Part shown: piece by piece, positions 1 through 8,318 of the stretch | How the letters are laid out: each line of letters begins with the position of its first letter | How positions within the stretch are numbered: the stretch's first letter is position 1 | Assembly: GCF_020193655.1 (NCBI RefSeq) | Contig: NZ_JADYVE010000024.1 | Coordinates: 1 to 51,929, forward strand | DNA: 51,929 nt | Direction of reading: 5' to 3' | Source: Ensifer sp. IC3342 | GTDB taxonomy: Bacteria; Pseudomonadota; Alphaproteobacteria; Rhizobiales; Rhizobiaceae | The notes under the pieces: generated by a model | Told to the model about the DNA's origin: nothing | Database searches by the model: none | What the model saw: only the letters and a program-made list of their open reading frames with translations | Program-made: the position numbers and the translations under genes

Positions 1-6
1 GTGAAA

Positions 7-46
7 AGCGCCGCTCCGGCCTTCTGCAGAAGGCCGGAGCGGCGCT
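7..46. repeat. Perfect 40-bp palindrome
   Basis: The left arm AGCGCCGCTCCGGCCTTCTG is followed directly by its exact reverse complement, centred between bases 26 and 27. As single-stranded nucleic acid it could form a very stable GC-rich hairpin. No T tract follows it, so it is not a standard intrinsic terminator unless the gene it serves lies outside the window. It may be an element end or a scar. Confidence 0.85.
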
Positions 47-75
47 CGAATCCAACGAAACCGCAAACCAATGAG

Positions 76-120
76 GGGGTCAGTTCTTCAATTCGGCAAA
101 GGGGTCAATTCCTCGATTCG
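76..120. repeat. Two 20-bp direct repeats, probable IS end
   Basis: GGGGTCAGTTCTTCAATTCG at 76-95 recurs at 101-120 as GGGGTCAATTCCTCGATTCG, with a 25-bp period. Repeated GGGGTCA-type blocks are typical of the ends of some rhizobial insertion sequences (IS21-like), where they bind transposase. No matching transposase gene lies next to it, so this is probably an orphan end. The family assignment is tentative. Confidence 0.4.
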
Positions 121-241
121 CTTGACAACGGTGTCGATCTCTACCCTTGCGGAGGGAAACTCTCCATCCTGGCGGCGTGATCACCCTATGTTCTCAAACC
201 CGGACAGATCGGACACTTTCGTGTCGTGACGCCTGGAGCAG

Positions 242-468
242 ATCTGTGACAAGCTCGCCGACCTTCTTGAGATTGACTATCAGGTCGAGCGGAAGCGGTC
301 AGCGCTTCGTCTGAATACAAAGAAGGGCAAGGATGTCAAGATGATCGACACGTTGTGCCCGGTCGTTACGTCAGCGATTCCGGCACCGATGTGTTCCTGT
401 ACCAGAATGAAGGCGACGAGGAGCGTTTGAAAACCAACCTGGACGTGCAATCGCGCATGTCCGTGTAG
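242..468 (+). pseudogene. Unidentified coding relic
   Basis: Two short stretches read like real protein in different frames. One, at about 242-351, is rich in charged residues and contains KLADLLEID. The other, at about 364-465, contains RYVSDSGTDVFLYQNEGDE and ends at a TAG at 466-468. The frame break between them suggests a decayed gene. I do not recognise the family. It lies directly before an integrase fragment, so it may belong to the same lost mobile element. Confidence 0.3.
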
Positions 469-539
469 AGAATGGGACCGATATCCGCATCATTCAGGTT
501 CTGCTTGGTCATGCCCATCTGTCGAGCACGGCATACCTC
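465..539 (+). pseudogene. Tyrosine recombinase C-terminal fragment
   Basis: Twenty-five codons encode the hallmark box of phage-type integrases: NGTDIRIIQVLLGHAHLSST followed by AYL. In intact enzymes this segment carries the conserved LGH histidine and precedes the catalytic tyrosine. Here neither the upstream catalytic arginine region nor the tyrosine is present in frame, so only a stub of a site-specific recombinase survives. It marks this edge as a former integration or rearrangement point. Confidence 0.7.
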
Positions 540-547
540 AAAGGAGG

Positions 548-716
548 CTACCCCAATGGCCGAAGCCATGCCCTTGAGCACGCGCGGGAGGAAGAACTTG
601 GATGCGTAGCTGCGGCCGTTCCGGAATTCACGACCTCGGTGACTGCGTCCGGATTGAGACCGAGCTTGACAGCCATGGCAAGACTTCCGCGGCGCGGCGG
701 CATTGATGTCGAACAC
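548..716 (-). pseudogene. Beta-hydroxyacid dehydrogenase fragment
   Basis: On the minus strand the frames give AMAVKLGLNPDAVTEVVNSG and then, after a frameshift, GRSYASKFFLPRVLKG. This is the helical C-terminal domain signature of the 3-hydroxyisobutyrate / 6-phosphogluconate dehydrogenase-like family, NAD(P)-dependent oxidoreductases of small hydroxy acids. The Rossmann half and the catalytic lysine region are missing and the reading frame is broken, so it cannot be functional. It is stranded among IS fragments, which suggests the gene was cut by transposition. Confidence 0.55.
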
Positions 717-842
717 GAAGACCTTCGCTTAGTGTGCGTTTTCCTGCCTGCGCTTAGGGGCGATGAGGTACACAACGTCTCCTCAGGAGAACATTCGTCC
801 GCATATATTTAAAGGAGAAGGGGTGACCTGCCGCTAGTATTT

Positions 843-1253
843 TCAGCCGGCAGCATCCGGGCGTTGATGTCTCGGAAAATAGCTTCTGTCCACCAATGCC
901 TGCGAGTAGGTAGTAGGATTGCCGCTCTTGAGGCCGGTTAAAAGCTCGCGGAAGCCCTCGCCCGATGTGTTCCGGGCAAAGAAAGCGGAGCCTGGAACGT
1001 CAAGTGATTTTTCCGGCCCGGCCGTACTGTTTTGTCGGGTGTGACTCTCCTGAAATTCGGATAATGCGTAGCGGTCGGGACTGTTGCCGCGATAGGCGCT
1101 ATCGGCAAACACCTTGCCGGGATTGTCAGGCAGAGCATCGGGACCGGCCTTGCCGTCATTGATGATGGCGGGTGTGACGGCGATCTCCTTGACCAGCACC
1201 GACATGGGCCTTGAAGACATGAACCGCGTGATCGAGCCAAGTGGCTCTCCCAA
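843..1253 (-). pseudogene. IS5-family transposase fragment
   Basis: A 136-codon open stretch contains VTPAIINDGKAGPDALPDNP and KVFADSAYRG. These match the central DDE region of IS5-like transposases, where the second catalytic aspartate sits in the ADSAYRG block. The N terminus and the final glutamate region are absent. The segment that would normally follow, including GDAVRAKGG and the downstream helix, is seen in another fragment near 38775-39059. The two may derive from the same type of element. Confidence 0.55.
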
Positions 1254-1280
1254 TGGACCTCCCAGAGCACGTCCTCTTTA

Positions 1281-1394
1281 ATCGGGCGCATATCCAGCGG
1301 CTGCGAAGTAGTCGGCGCATTCCTGTGACCCAAAGAGTTTGACGATTTCGTCAACTGTGTTCTACAAGGCGTCGACTGAACGCTCCGCTTCGGC
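1281..1394 (-). pseudogene. IS630-family transposase C-terminal relic
   Basis: Minus-strand translation gives SVDAL, then a stop, then NTVDEIVKLFGSQECADYFA and AGYAPD. Intact rhizobial IS630-type transposases end in a similar block with W at the stop position and ECANYF...AGY near the C terminus. The TAG at that point is a nonsense change, and the rest of the gene is missing or overwritten by the IS5 fragment. Confidence 0.5.
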
Positions 1395-1551
1395 CCGCAG
1401 GATGCGCCGACATGACACGCCAGCCCTCTTCAGCCGCATCATGCATAATAGGAAAACGATGACGCTTATAGCGGGGCATCGTGAAATCGGTGGGCGGGTT
1501 CGGGTTCATGCCGGTAAATACCGCCACAAGTGTTAAGACGACGCTAACCCA

Positions 1552-4500
1552 TCAGTCCAAGCCGGCATAAGTCCTCAGTCGGTCCAGAAGTCCCTGCCGA
1601 TCGGCGACGAGGTTGTCGAGGTGCAGCGGCTCATGCGCTGGTCGCTCTTCTTGCGCCAATATGCTAACCAGCGCCCGCGTGCCGTCCACCACGAACACGC
1701 CGCAATCATAACTGTTCTGCTGCTGGGCCATGCGGGCTGACTCCAAGGGGGCGCCCAACCGTTGTGCGAGCTGTGCTGCCGGCTGGTCGTTGTGTCCGAG
1801 GATGGAGTCGTAATGATAGGCAATCGGCCTTGCCCGTTCGCGGCGGTCAACGAACAGCAGCGACCAATGGCTGCCGCGGCGATTGGGAGCCGGAGCATCG
1901 TTCACCGGCAGGAACAGGAAGTCGGCGGTATCGCTATCATGACGATCGTAGATGATGCGCTGCCATGCGACGAGCATCTCGCTCTCCTCGCCGAAGCGCA
2001 GTTGATAAAGGGCTATCAGGGGATCCACGAACTGCGTCCGAGCGGCGAGATCCGGATTGTCCCGCTGCAACTCCTGCCTCAGGAGCTCGTAATCCCTGAG
2101 GATATGCTCGTCGCCCAGCCATTCCATCCCGCCGAGCACCCGCCCGCGCTCGTGCGACGAGGCTGTCGGACCCAACGCCCCGATCTGAGGATCGGAGGAT
2201 GTGTTCGGAAACACCGGCACAGAATCAACCTCGTCGCGCAATTCGGACGGTGTCGGCGCATTCAGATCAACAGATGGCTCCAGCCTGCCCTTAGCATGTG
2301 ACGAGGACTTGGATGGTGATGCTGGTTCTTGCATCTGTTCACCCAACCAAGCCCAAACTCCCGTGCTCGGGCTGGCTGGCGTTGAGGGAAGATGCTGCGC
2401 CGAGCCGGAATGCCGATCGCCCTGCGCGGCCGGCGAACTCCGCCACTCACGGGCTTGCAGCCCCAGCTCTCTGTTCGCCTCGATGAGTTTTAAGTAGCTG
2501 CGAAGATGCGACAAATCGGCACCGACCACTCTGCCTCCAGTGCGTTGGAACGCTACCACATCGTTGTCCAGCGCTAACTGCTCCTTGCTAGAGCCGTTAA
2601 GTCGCCCGGTTATGGTCCCCCTGCCATTTGCCTTAAGCCACGCACTCAGCGCACAAAGACGTGTAGCCTGCTTCCCTACAGACTGCCTGAGCTCCGCAGT
2701 CGGGTTTCTACAATCGTTCAAGACTTGGCCGAGCGCGGCCTTGATGAGGGGGGCGTCTTCGGGATGAGGAACCCCGGAAACACTGTTTTTGATCGCCCCT
2801 GGGGTGATCTTGCGTTGCTCGGCGTCTAACCGGAACTTTGCCAAGAGCTCCGCGTCTTCGGCAGGAAGCTGCTTGCCGATCAACTCGTCCGGCGAGGGGA
2901 GGCTCCCGGGCGCAAACTTGTTTAGTGTGCTCGGAGAGGTAGCATCATCACGCAACTGATACGATCTGGACGGAAGCTGAGCTGGGACAGGCCAGGATGG
3001 CGCAGTTGCCGAGATCGGCCACATGCTCCAATCAAAGTCGAGGGGCATCTGCGGTAACCAGGTTGAGGTGGGCCCGGCGGGTTCCTGCGGCCCGGGGTGT
3101 ACTGCCCCTTGGAGTTGCTCAGGCGGCACCAAGACGGACCATGATTGGCTGCCTTCGACCATCACCGAAGGCTGCTTCTGAGCGTGACCCTTCGAGAGGA
3201 CCAATGGCCAACTGACGGCGTCACGCACTGCGTTGTGCTGCCGAGCGGTGTCTCGGACATGCCTCGCTGCTGGATGTGCCGCTGGGGCGTATTCGAGCGC
3301 GTGCGACGGCATCGGAGCTTGCCTCTGCGATGATGACGCGCCCAGTTGATGGGAGGGGATCTGCATCAGCTGCCGCTCAACGGGTACGCCCTGCGAACTG
3401 CTTAACGTCTTCTGCCTCTTCGCTGAAATCAACTCCCCTGTATCATGCTCATCGCTGATGAGAACCTGCTCGCCTGGCACGAGGGTGTTCTTGTGACGTT
3501 CATCCGTCAGTTCGTGATCATGATGGCGCCAGTTCAAGGGACGAAGGACCTCTACAGGATCCAATGCCAGGCCATGCCGCGGTGACTGAACGGGGCGAAT
3601 ATGACGCCGGAGTTCCATCGCTCTAGCACCCGCCGGCGACTTCAGGAGATGAGCCAGTGCGGCCCCGGCTTTTCTGCGGACACCGGAGTTCGCCTCCTTA
3701 TACCGGTTGACATCTTCATCCAGGGAGTCATGGCCAAGTCGATCAGCAATGCCGGGCTTTTCGTTTTCACGGAGGTAATCACTGACATCGATAAGAATAG
3801 TTGCATAGGTCCTGGCGGTATTGGCCGTGCCTGGCGCTGCTTCTTTCTTGTACGCTTTGATGAGATCCGCATCTTGGGGATAGGGATTCAGCTCAACCCG
3901 GCTTGCAAACGGCGCGATGCCGCCCGGCGTTTGGGAGGCTCGAAGATGATCCAGTGGCGTAGCGACGGCCTGCCCCTCCTGCTTGCAGAACTCCTGGGCA
4001 TCCTCGTCCAGCGACTTGTCGTAAAGCCGGCCAGCAATGCCCGGCTTTTTGTTCTTTACGAGCCAGTGCCCCAATCTGCGAAGACAAAGTACATTGCGCC
4101 TGACGGTGCGCTCGGAGGCCCCAGCCTTGATGAGTGACGGCGCCAGCCCCTCGATAAGAGACGCGTCTTCATCAGGAAGACACGACGATGCACCGGCTTC
4201 ATCGACCGTCCCAAGAAATAAATCCTGATCGTCCCCCTCAGAAAGTGCCGCTGGCCAACTGAAAGCCGGCTGCGACCCGCCCTGCTTAGCCTTGGCCTCA
4301 ATGCCCCCTGCCCGGTCAGTGATTGACGCGACTCCGTCCGCCGACTGGGAGGCCCGGAGACGATCTAGTGCGGTAAGAACGAGCCGCTTTTGACTTTTAT
4401 CGAACATCGCAGCGTCGCTGCGCAGCGACTCGTCGTTAAGCCGGGCAGCGATTCCCGGCTTGTTGTTTGCAAAGAGCCACCGGCTGAATCTGCGAAGAGG

Positions 4501-5856
4501 ACGAACATAATTCGTCTTAGCGGTGATCTCCTTGTACCCCGCCTTAACGAGTGCGTCTTGAAGTCCGGCAATCAAGGGCGCGTCTTCGGAATGAAAAGGG
4601 GGACCGTTGAGTTTTCTTGCTCCCTCACGGAGATGAACAAGTGCCGCACCGATACTTTTGTGACCACCGGCGTCTTTGTAGCGCTTGATCTCTTCCTTCA
4701 GCGATTCGTCCTCATTCCATGTCTCCGCGTGAAGCCGAGCAGCAAGGCCCGGCTTGTTGTTTGCACGCAGGTAGTGGCTGAAATCCGTGAGAACCGTTGC
4801 ATAGGTTTTGGCGGTACTTGACGTCCCTGCCGTCACTGCTTGTTTTTTGTACATTTTGATGAGAGTCAAATCCTCGGGATAAGGACTCAGGTCAGCGCGG
4901 CCTGCGGTCGGTACGACTCCTCCCGTCGACTGAGAGGTCCGCAGATGAGCTAGTGCCCAACGGACGTTTGCCGTCCCTCGTTTTGTTATGAACTCCTCGG
5001 CATCCTTGTCCATCGACTCGTCATGAAGCCGATCAGCAATGCCCGGCTTGTCGTTCGCAAAGAGCCAGCGGCCCAAGCTGAGCAGATAACCGACGTTGCT
5101 CGTGGCGGTGCTCTCGGCGGCTCCACCCCTGAGGAGCGCCTCCTTAAGCCCCGAAATAAGGAGCGCATCTTTGGCATAAAGCGGCTCTTTGGTGCGACCT
5201 ACCAACACCCCATGTGACTGAGCGGTCTGCACCGCTGAGGCGCCCAGCACCGCCTCATCCTCTCCCGCATGTAGAGCTCGGATTTCTTCGTGCCCACTGG
5301 CCAGCATCATGGCCTGTGCGTCCAATGATGATGCACTAACCTCATTGGCCCAGGACTGCATTCGCACCCGACTCCGCGAATTGCCGATTTCATTCGACTG
5401 CGCTGCGTCACGCTCCTCGTCGATGAAGACCCCGTCTGCGAGGCGATCGCTGCTATCAACCGCACCAGTCAGCTCGTCCGGAACCCAATGGTCGTGGCGG
5501 GGCAAGTTCAAGTCACGAATGGATCCTCCGGGATCCGCTGTCTGTTGATGTTGCGCGATTGTCCCGAGAGGCGGCGAGGAACTGCGTCCGTCCACCGTCT
5601 CCGAAAGCAGATTCTGCTGGTTCGCAGGCGGCCCGCTGTGCTGCGCAGTCGCGGCCCAGGTCCGCCTCGGCTCAGATCGCGATGCATCCGCTTGATGGGC
5701 GCGGACCTGCATGAGCACGGGAGCGGACGGGACAGCGACCTCGCTCAGCTGCCGCTGAAAGGCCGCCGCCTCTGCCGACGAGTCGGCCGGAGAGGCATCT
5801 TGCGCTTCCACGCTACCCGTTTGTTGACGCACCCGATTCATTGAGACGAAGTTCAT
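1552..5856 (-). CDS. nopD: NopD-like type III effector, Ulp1/C48 SUMO protease
   Basis: The 1434-residue protein ends in an Ulp1/C48 cysteine protease domain (about 1240-1434). His1330 (SHWSLLF), Asp1350 (YHYDS), a Gln near 1379 and Cys1385 (YDCGVF) form the expected catalytic set of enzymes that cut SUMO from plant proteins, as known for NopD and XopD. Upstream lie six helical repeats of roughly 85-95 residues at about 225-310, 325-412, 420-505, 560-643, 658-740 and 1027-1120. They have a core WL..N.KPGIA.RL.DESL. DLNLP at 115-119 resembles a plant EAR repressor motif, and SAKRQKTL at 811-818 is a basic, NLS-like patch. The N terminus is Ser/Gln-rich with no Sec signal, as usual for type III substrates. 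A tts box lies about 400 bp upstream. The protein is long for the family. The name NopD is by domain logic and is not proven. Confidence 0.88.
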   Translation of the reverse strand: MNFVSMNRVRQQTGSVEAQDASPADSSAEAAAFQRQLSEVAVPSAPVLMQVRAHQADASRSEPRRTWAATAQHSGPPANQQNLLSETVDGRSSSPPLGTIAQHQQTADPGGSIRDLNLPRHDHWVPDELTGAVDSSDRLADGVFIDEERDAAQSNEIGNSRSRVRMQSWANEVSASSLDAQAMMLASGHEEIRALHAGEDEAVLGASAVQTAQSHGVLVGRTKEPLYAKDALLISGLKEALLRGGAAESTATSNVGYLLSLGRWLFANDKPGIADRLHDESMDKDAEEFITKRGTANVRWALAHLRTSQSTGGVVPTAGRADLSPYPEDLTLIKMYKKQAVTAGTSSTAKTYATVLTDFSHYLRANNKPGLAARLHAETWNEDESLKEEIKRYKDAGGHKSIGAALVHLREGARKLNGPPFHSEDAPLIAGLQDALVKAGYKEITAKTNYVRPLRRFSRWLFANNKPGIAARLNDESLRSDAAMFDKSQKRLVLTALDRLRASQSADGVASITDRAGGIEAKAKQGGSQPAFSWPAALSEGDDQDLFLGTVDEAGASSCLPDEDASLIEGLAPSLIKAGASERTVRRNVLCLRRLGHWLVKNKKPGIAGRLYDKSLDEDAQEFCKQEGQAVATPLDHLRASQTPGGIAPFASRVELNPYPQDADLIKAYKKEAAPGTANTARTYATILIDVSDYLRENEKPGIADRLGHDSLDEDVNRYKEANSGVRRKAGAALAHLLKSPAGARAMELRRHIRPVQSPRHGLALDPVEVLRPLNWRHHDHELTDERHKNTLVPGEQVLISDEHDTGELISAKRQKTLSSSQGVPVERQLMQIPSHQLGASSSQRQAPMPSHALEYAPAAHPAARHVRDTARQHNAVRDAVSWPLVLSKGHAQKQPSVMVEGSQSWSVLVPPEQLQGAVHPGPQEPAGPTSTWLPQMPLDFDWSMWPISATAPSWPVPAQLPSRSYQLRDDATSPSTLNKFAPGSLPSPDELIGKQLPAEDAELLAKFRLDAEQRKITPGAIKNSVSGVPHPEDAPLIKAALGQVLNDCRNPTAELRQSVGKQATRLCALSAWLKANGRGTITGRLNGSSKEQLALDNDVVAFQRTGGRVVGADLSHLRSYLKLIEANRELGLQAREWRSSPAAQGDRHSGSAQHLPSTPASPSTGVWAWLGEQMQEPASPSKSSSHAKGRLEPSVDLNAPTPSELRDEVDSVPVFPNTSSDPQIGALGPTASSHERGRVLGGMEWLGDEHILRDYELLRQELQRDNPDLAARTQFVDPLIALYQLRFGEESEMLVAWQRIIYDRHDSDTADFLFLPVNDAPAPNRRGSHWSLLFVDRRERARPIAYHYDSILGHNDQPAAQLAQRLGAPLESARMAQQQNSYDCGVFVVDGTRALVSILAQEERPAHEPLHLDNLVADRQGLLDRLRTYAGLD

Positions 5857-6258
5857 CTGTACTCACTTTCGAAGACGAAGGGTCAGGAGCGCTGATCGTA
5901 TGCGCCTGGAAGGACGTCGGGGTAACGACGCTCCCGATCGAATTTCAGTCGGACTCCGTTGTCGATCTGTTCGAGGGAGGCCGCGCCCGGCTTCGAGCTC
6001 ATCGAGCATTGGGGCTGCCACACCCGAAGTTGGTGGCTGGCTCACGAGCGGTGCCGTTCTATCTTGAGGCCGGGAGCGCATCCGCTCCACGACGGAGTCG
6101 AATGATTGCCTGCCTTCTCGGGGCGGGACCGGACTCCGGGCTCGAACCTCGATCCCCACGTGCTGTCGGCTCCTGCAGCCCCAACGTGCGATTTTCCAGG
6201 TCGGGCAATGCCCGCCATATTCCACCTCCAATCAAGTCGAGCATGCGCAACCTGCTAG
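5857..6258 (-). other. Long leader between tts box and nopD-like start
   Basis: About 400 bp separates the tts box from the chosen ATG at 5856. A minus-strand frame is open for about 120 codons (5863-6231), but its composition is Arg/Pro-rich and no family is recognisable. I see no convincing ribosome binding site for it. It may be untranslated leader or a decayed N-terminal exchange region. Confidence 0.4.
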
Positions 6259-6287
6259 ATAGACTCGCTGGCTGACGAGTAGCTGAC
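6259..6287 (-). promoter_or_regulatory. tts box (TtsI binding site)
   Basis: The minus strand reads GTCAGCTACTCGTCAGCC, close to the TtsI site core GTCAG-TT-TCG--AGC, with one change in the TT step. TtsI is the NodD/flavonoid-induced activator of rhizobial type III secretion genes. The orientation points at the NopD-like gene. Confidence 0.65.
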
Positions 6288-6789
6288 GAAGGGGCATTTC
6301 TTCCGGATGCAATTCCATGGTTCTGGGGGGTGCTGCTGGAGGCAGCGGAGATGACCGCGTCATGTAGGATGTCAGCTGCAGTGCATGACCGCGGCCTGGT
6401 GCTGCCTCGCCGTGACCGCCATAAGGATCCGCGCTGTCAGGCTGCGACAGAACCGGCGGTGACGGCGATGCTTAAGAGTGCGCCCTATGCCGGCTCCTTG
6501 TCTATAGGGACTTCGACATCCCGAGTAGCGGAGCGCCTCCACGAGAATACTCGCGTCCTGAAAAGGACTGGTGGATTGTGGTGAGGCAAAAATTTACCTG
6601 GCCCCCGGGATTGCCGACAACCGGCCATGGCAACCATCGCGGGGCGGGAAGTTTCGGCGGCCGCGCTGATTCCGGCAAAGAGGCTCGCCACATTGCAATG
6701 ACGATTATAAAATCGCATCCGAATTTTGAGGGACGCCTAAAGATGGTGTCAGGGATTCAGCGCGCTGTTGAGATCATGCAACCACCATC
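6288..6789. other. No gene recognised
   Basis: Only short frames of mixed composition occur here, on both strands. No domain motif, promoter box or clear repeat is visible. It is probably degraded sequence between the effector promoter and a decayed acetyltransferase. Confidence 0.4.
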
Positions 6790-7234
6790 AGCATCGTGGG
6801 CTCGGGGCTCGCGCGTCATTGGAAATCGCATGCACCAGCACGCAGTGGATGCCGAGGATTTCAGCAGCATTGAGCAGGCGCAGGCCTGCGCCGCGCACTA
6901 ATGCCCTGCCGACGCCGCGTCCCTGATAGGCATGGTCGATGGCGAGGCGGCCGAGGACGGCGAACCGGGTCGGGCATATGCGCCGGAACCGGCCAGGCGC
7001 TTCCGGCTGCTTTACCGCACCGGAAGCGAGTGCATAATAGCCGATGACGCGGTTGCCTCACCGACAACGAAGGTGCGTGATGCACCACCCGCCCTGCTTG
7101 GCGCGGGCGCGGCGACGCAGCCAGTCATCCAGTTCAGGGACGCCGGAGTTGAATTCGGCCAGTTCGTGATGATCGGCAAGCGTTGCCGGTGCGCTGAGGG
7201 TCACGCCCCAATCCCACGGCGCGTTGGTCGACAT
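6790..7234 (-). pseudogene. GNAT acetyltransferase pseudogene
   Basis: From an ATG at 7234 the minus strand reads STNAPWDWGVTLSAPATLAD and then FNSGVPELDDWLRRRARA before running into a stop. After frameshifts it continues with VIGYYALASGAV, LGRLAIDHAYQGRGVGRALV and ILGIHCVLVHAISNDA. QGRGVG is the acetyl-CoA-binding motif A of GNAT enzymes. The overall pattern matches the short GNAT proteins that act as toxins (TacT/AtaT-like) beside RHH antitoxins on rhizobial plasmids. No antitoxin gene is visible next to it. At least two frameshifts make it inactive. Confidence 0.7.
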
Positions 7235-7496
7235 GGTGCGTTTCAGAGCCCATTGGGCTACGTGGGCTCATCGAGCCGGGCAAGGTACTCGGCACAGATT
7301 TCGGGGCTGACCATGAATATGGTACGCAACGACCCAGGATTCAGACCAATACTGTCCGGCTTCGCGTCGGAATGAAATCGAAATGGTGGCCGCTTCGTTT
7401 CGGGAGCATTGTCCGACTTCACCAAAATACGCAGTCAACTCGCGAATAAATACCGCAAGCGCACTCAAGCCGATGTCTAAACGCATTCGCTCGCAC

Positions 7497-7545
7497 GTTC
7501 CATGGTGTGGATAGGGCCCATACAAACAATCGATTTTCCTAATCT
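7497..7545 (+). promoter_or_regulatory. nod box (NodD binding site)
   Basis: The 49-bp nod-box pattern aligns end to end. CCATGGTGTGGAT at 7500-7512 matches the left half, ACAAACAATCGATTTTCC at 7522-7539 the right core, and AATCT closes it at 7545. Only a handful of conserved bases differ. It reads rightward, toward the gene at 7656. NodD proteins bind such boxes and activate transcription with legume flavonoids. Confidence 0.85.
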
Positions 7546-7655
7546 TGCCAAATGCTGCATAGCGAAACCATCAACCGAGGTGGGCTGATCACGCCGCTGC
7601 TTAATCGTTCGACGCTTGCCGCATGACATTTACGACAATAGAGAAAGGCTGGGAC

Positions 7656-8141
7656 ATGAAGAATGTCGCATACCTCTTGGACCCGGAGACGACACTCTTT
7701 CGCACTGTTGAGATTGCCGACGGCATCGGCCTCGCGCCGATCTTTAGTTTGCTCGGTTGCCGACTAGTGCAGATGATCCGCTTTGACGACTCGCATACAC
7801 TATTCTTAGATGAAGAGGGACTGCGGGATGGGGTAACAGCCTTCACGTTTTTTGACTCCTACCCTCAGCCTCTTGGGGGGAAAATCGTTCTTATCCGAGG
7901 TGATGGAAGCGATCCTCTTTTTTCACCCTCGATAAAAATCGAGGCGGCTGCCGTGCATTTCCAATGCTGTCGTCCGGTACTTGACCCGGTTTTTGTCACA
8001 GCAGATGATGTGACTCCGAAAGGTCTCATCCTTGCGGGCGGGTTGGCAGACTTGAAAGTTCGAATCGAACGTCGTCCGCCCATGCTCTTGGACGGAAGGC
8101 ATGATGTATATCGCAATCATGGAAAAGACTTGAATTCTTAA
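7656..8141 (+). CDS. Uncharacterised protein downstream of a nod box
   Basis: This is a 161-residue protein if started at the ATG at 7656, which has AGAAAGG about 8 bases upstream. An earlier in-frame ATG at 7623 lacks a good ribosome binding site. The sequence starts MKNVAYLLDPETTLFRTVEI and has LFLDEEGLRDG and LDPVFVTADDVTPKGLI in the middle. There is no signal peptide or membrane segment, so it is probably cytoplasmic. The general look (short strands, DxE..LRDG) recalls DUF3846-like small plasmid proteins, but I cannot assign a family with confidence. A strong nod box lies 110 bp upstream with nothing between them, so it is probably flavonoid-induced. It runs toward the convergent oxidoreductase gene at 8319-9509. 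The function is unknown. Confidence 0.75.
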   Translation: MKNVAYLLDPETTLFRTVEIADGIGLAPIFSLLGCRLVQMIRFDDSHTLFLDEEGLRDGVTAFTFFDSYPQPLGGKIVLIRGDGSDPLFSPSIKIEAAAVHFQCCRPVLDPVFVTADDVTPKGLILAGGLADLKVRIERRPPMLLDGRHDVYRNHGKDLNS

Positions 8142-8318
8142 AAGATGTCGAGCCAATCACCGGCGCAGGAGCAGGATCCGCTCCCCCCGTTCCCCCGGCG
8201 AAAAGCAAATAGTTCTATGCCCCCGGAGACAAGGGCCTTTGTCTGCCGCCCCTTCCAGAGAAATCGGAGCCGAAAACGCGGTGCGTCGGGTGAAAGACTT
8301 GCAGCGGCGCGCGTGGAT

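Noticed and set aside
1762..2301. A 179-codon plus-strand frame antisense to the NopD-like gene
   Set aside because: It mirrors the catalytic domain codons, has no ribosome binding site and no domain of its own. Several similar shadows occur across 1762-5850.
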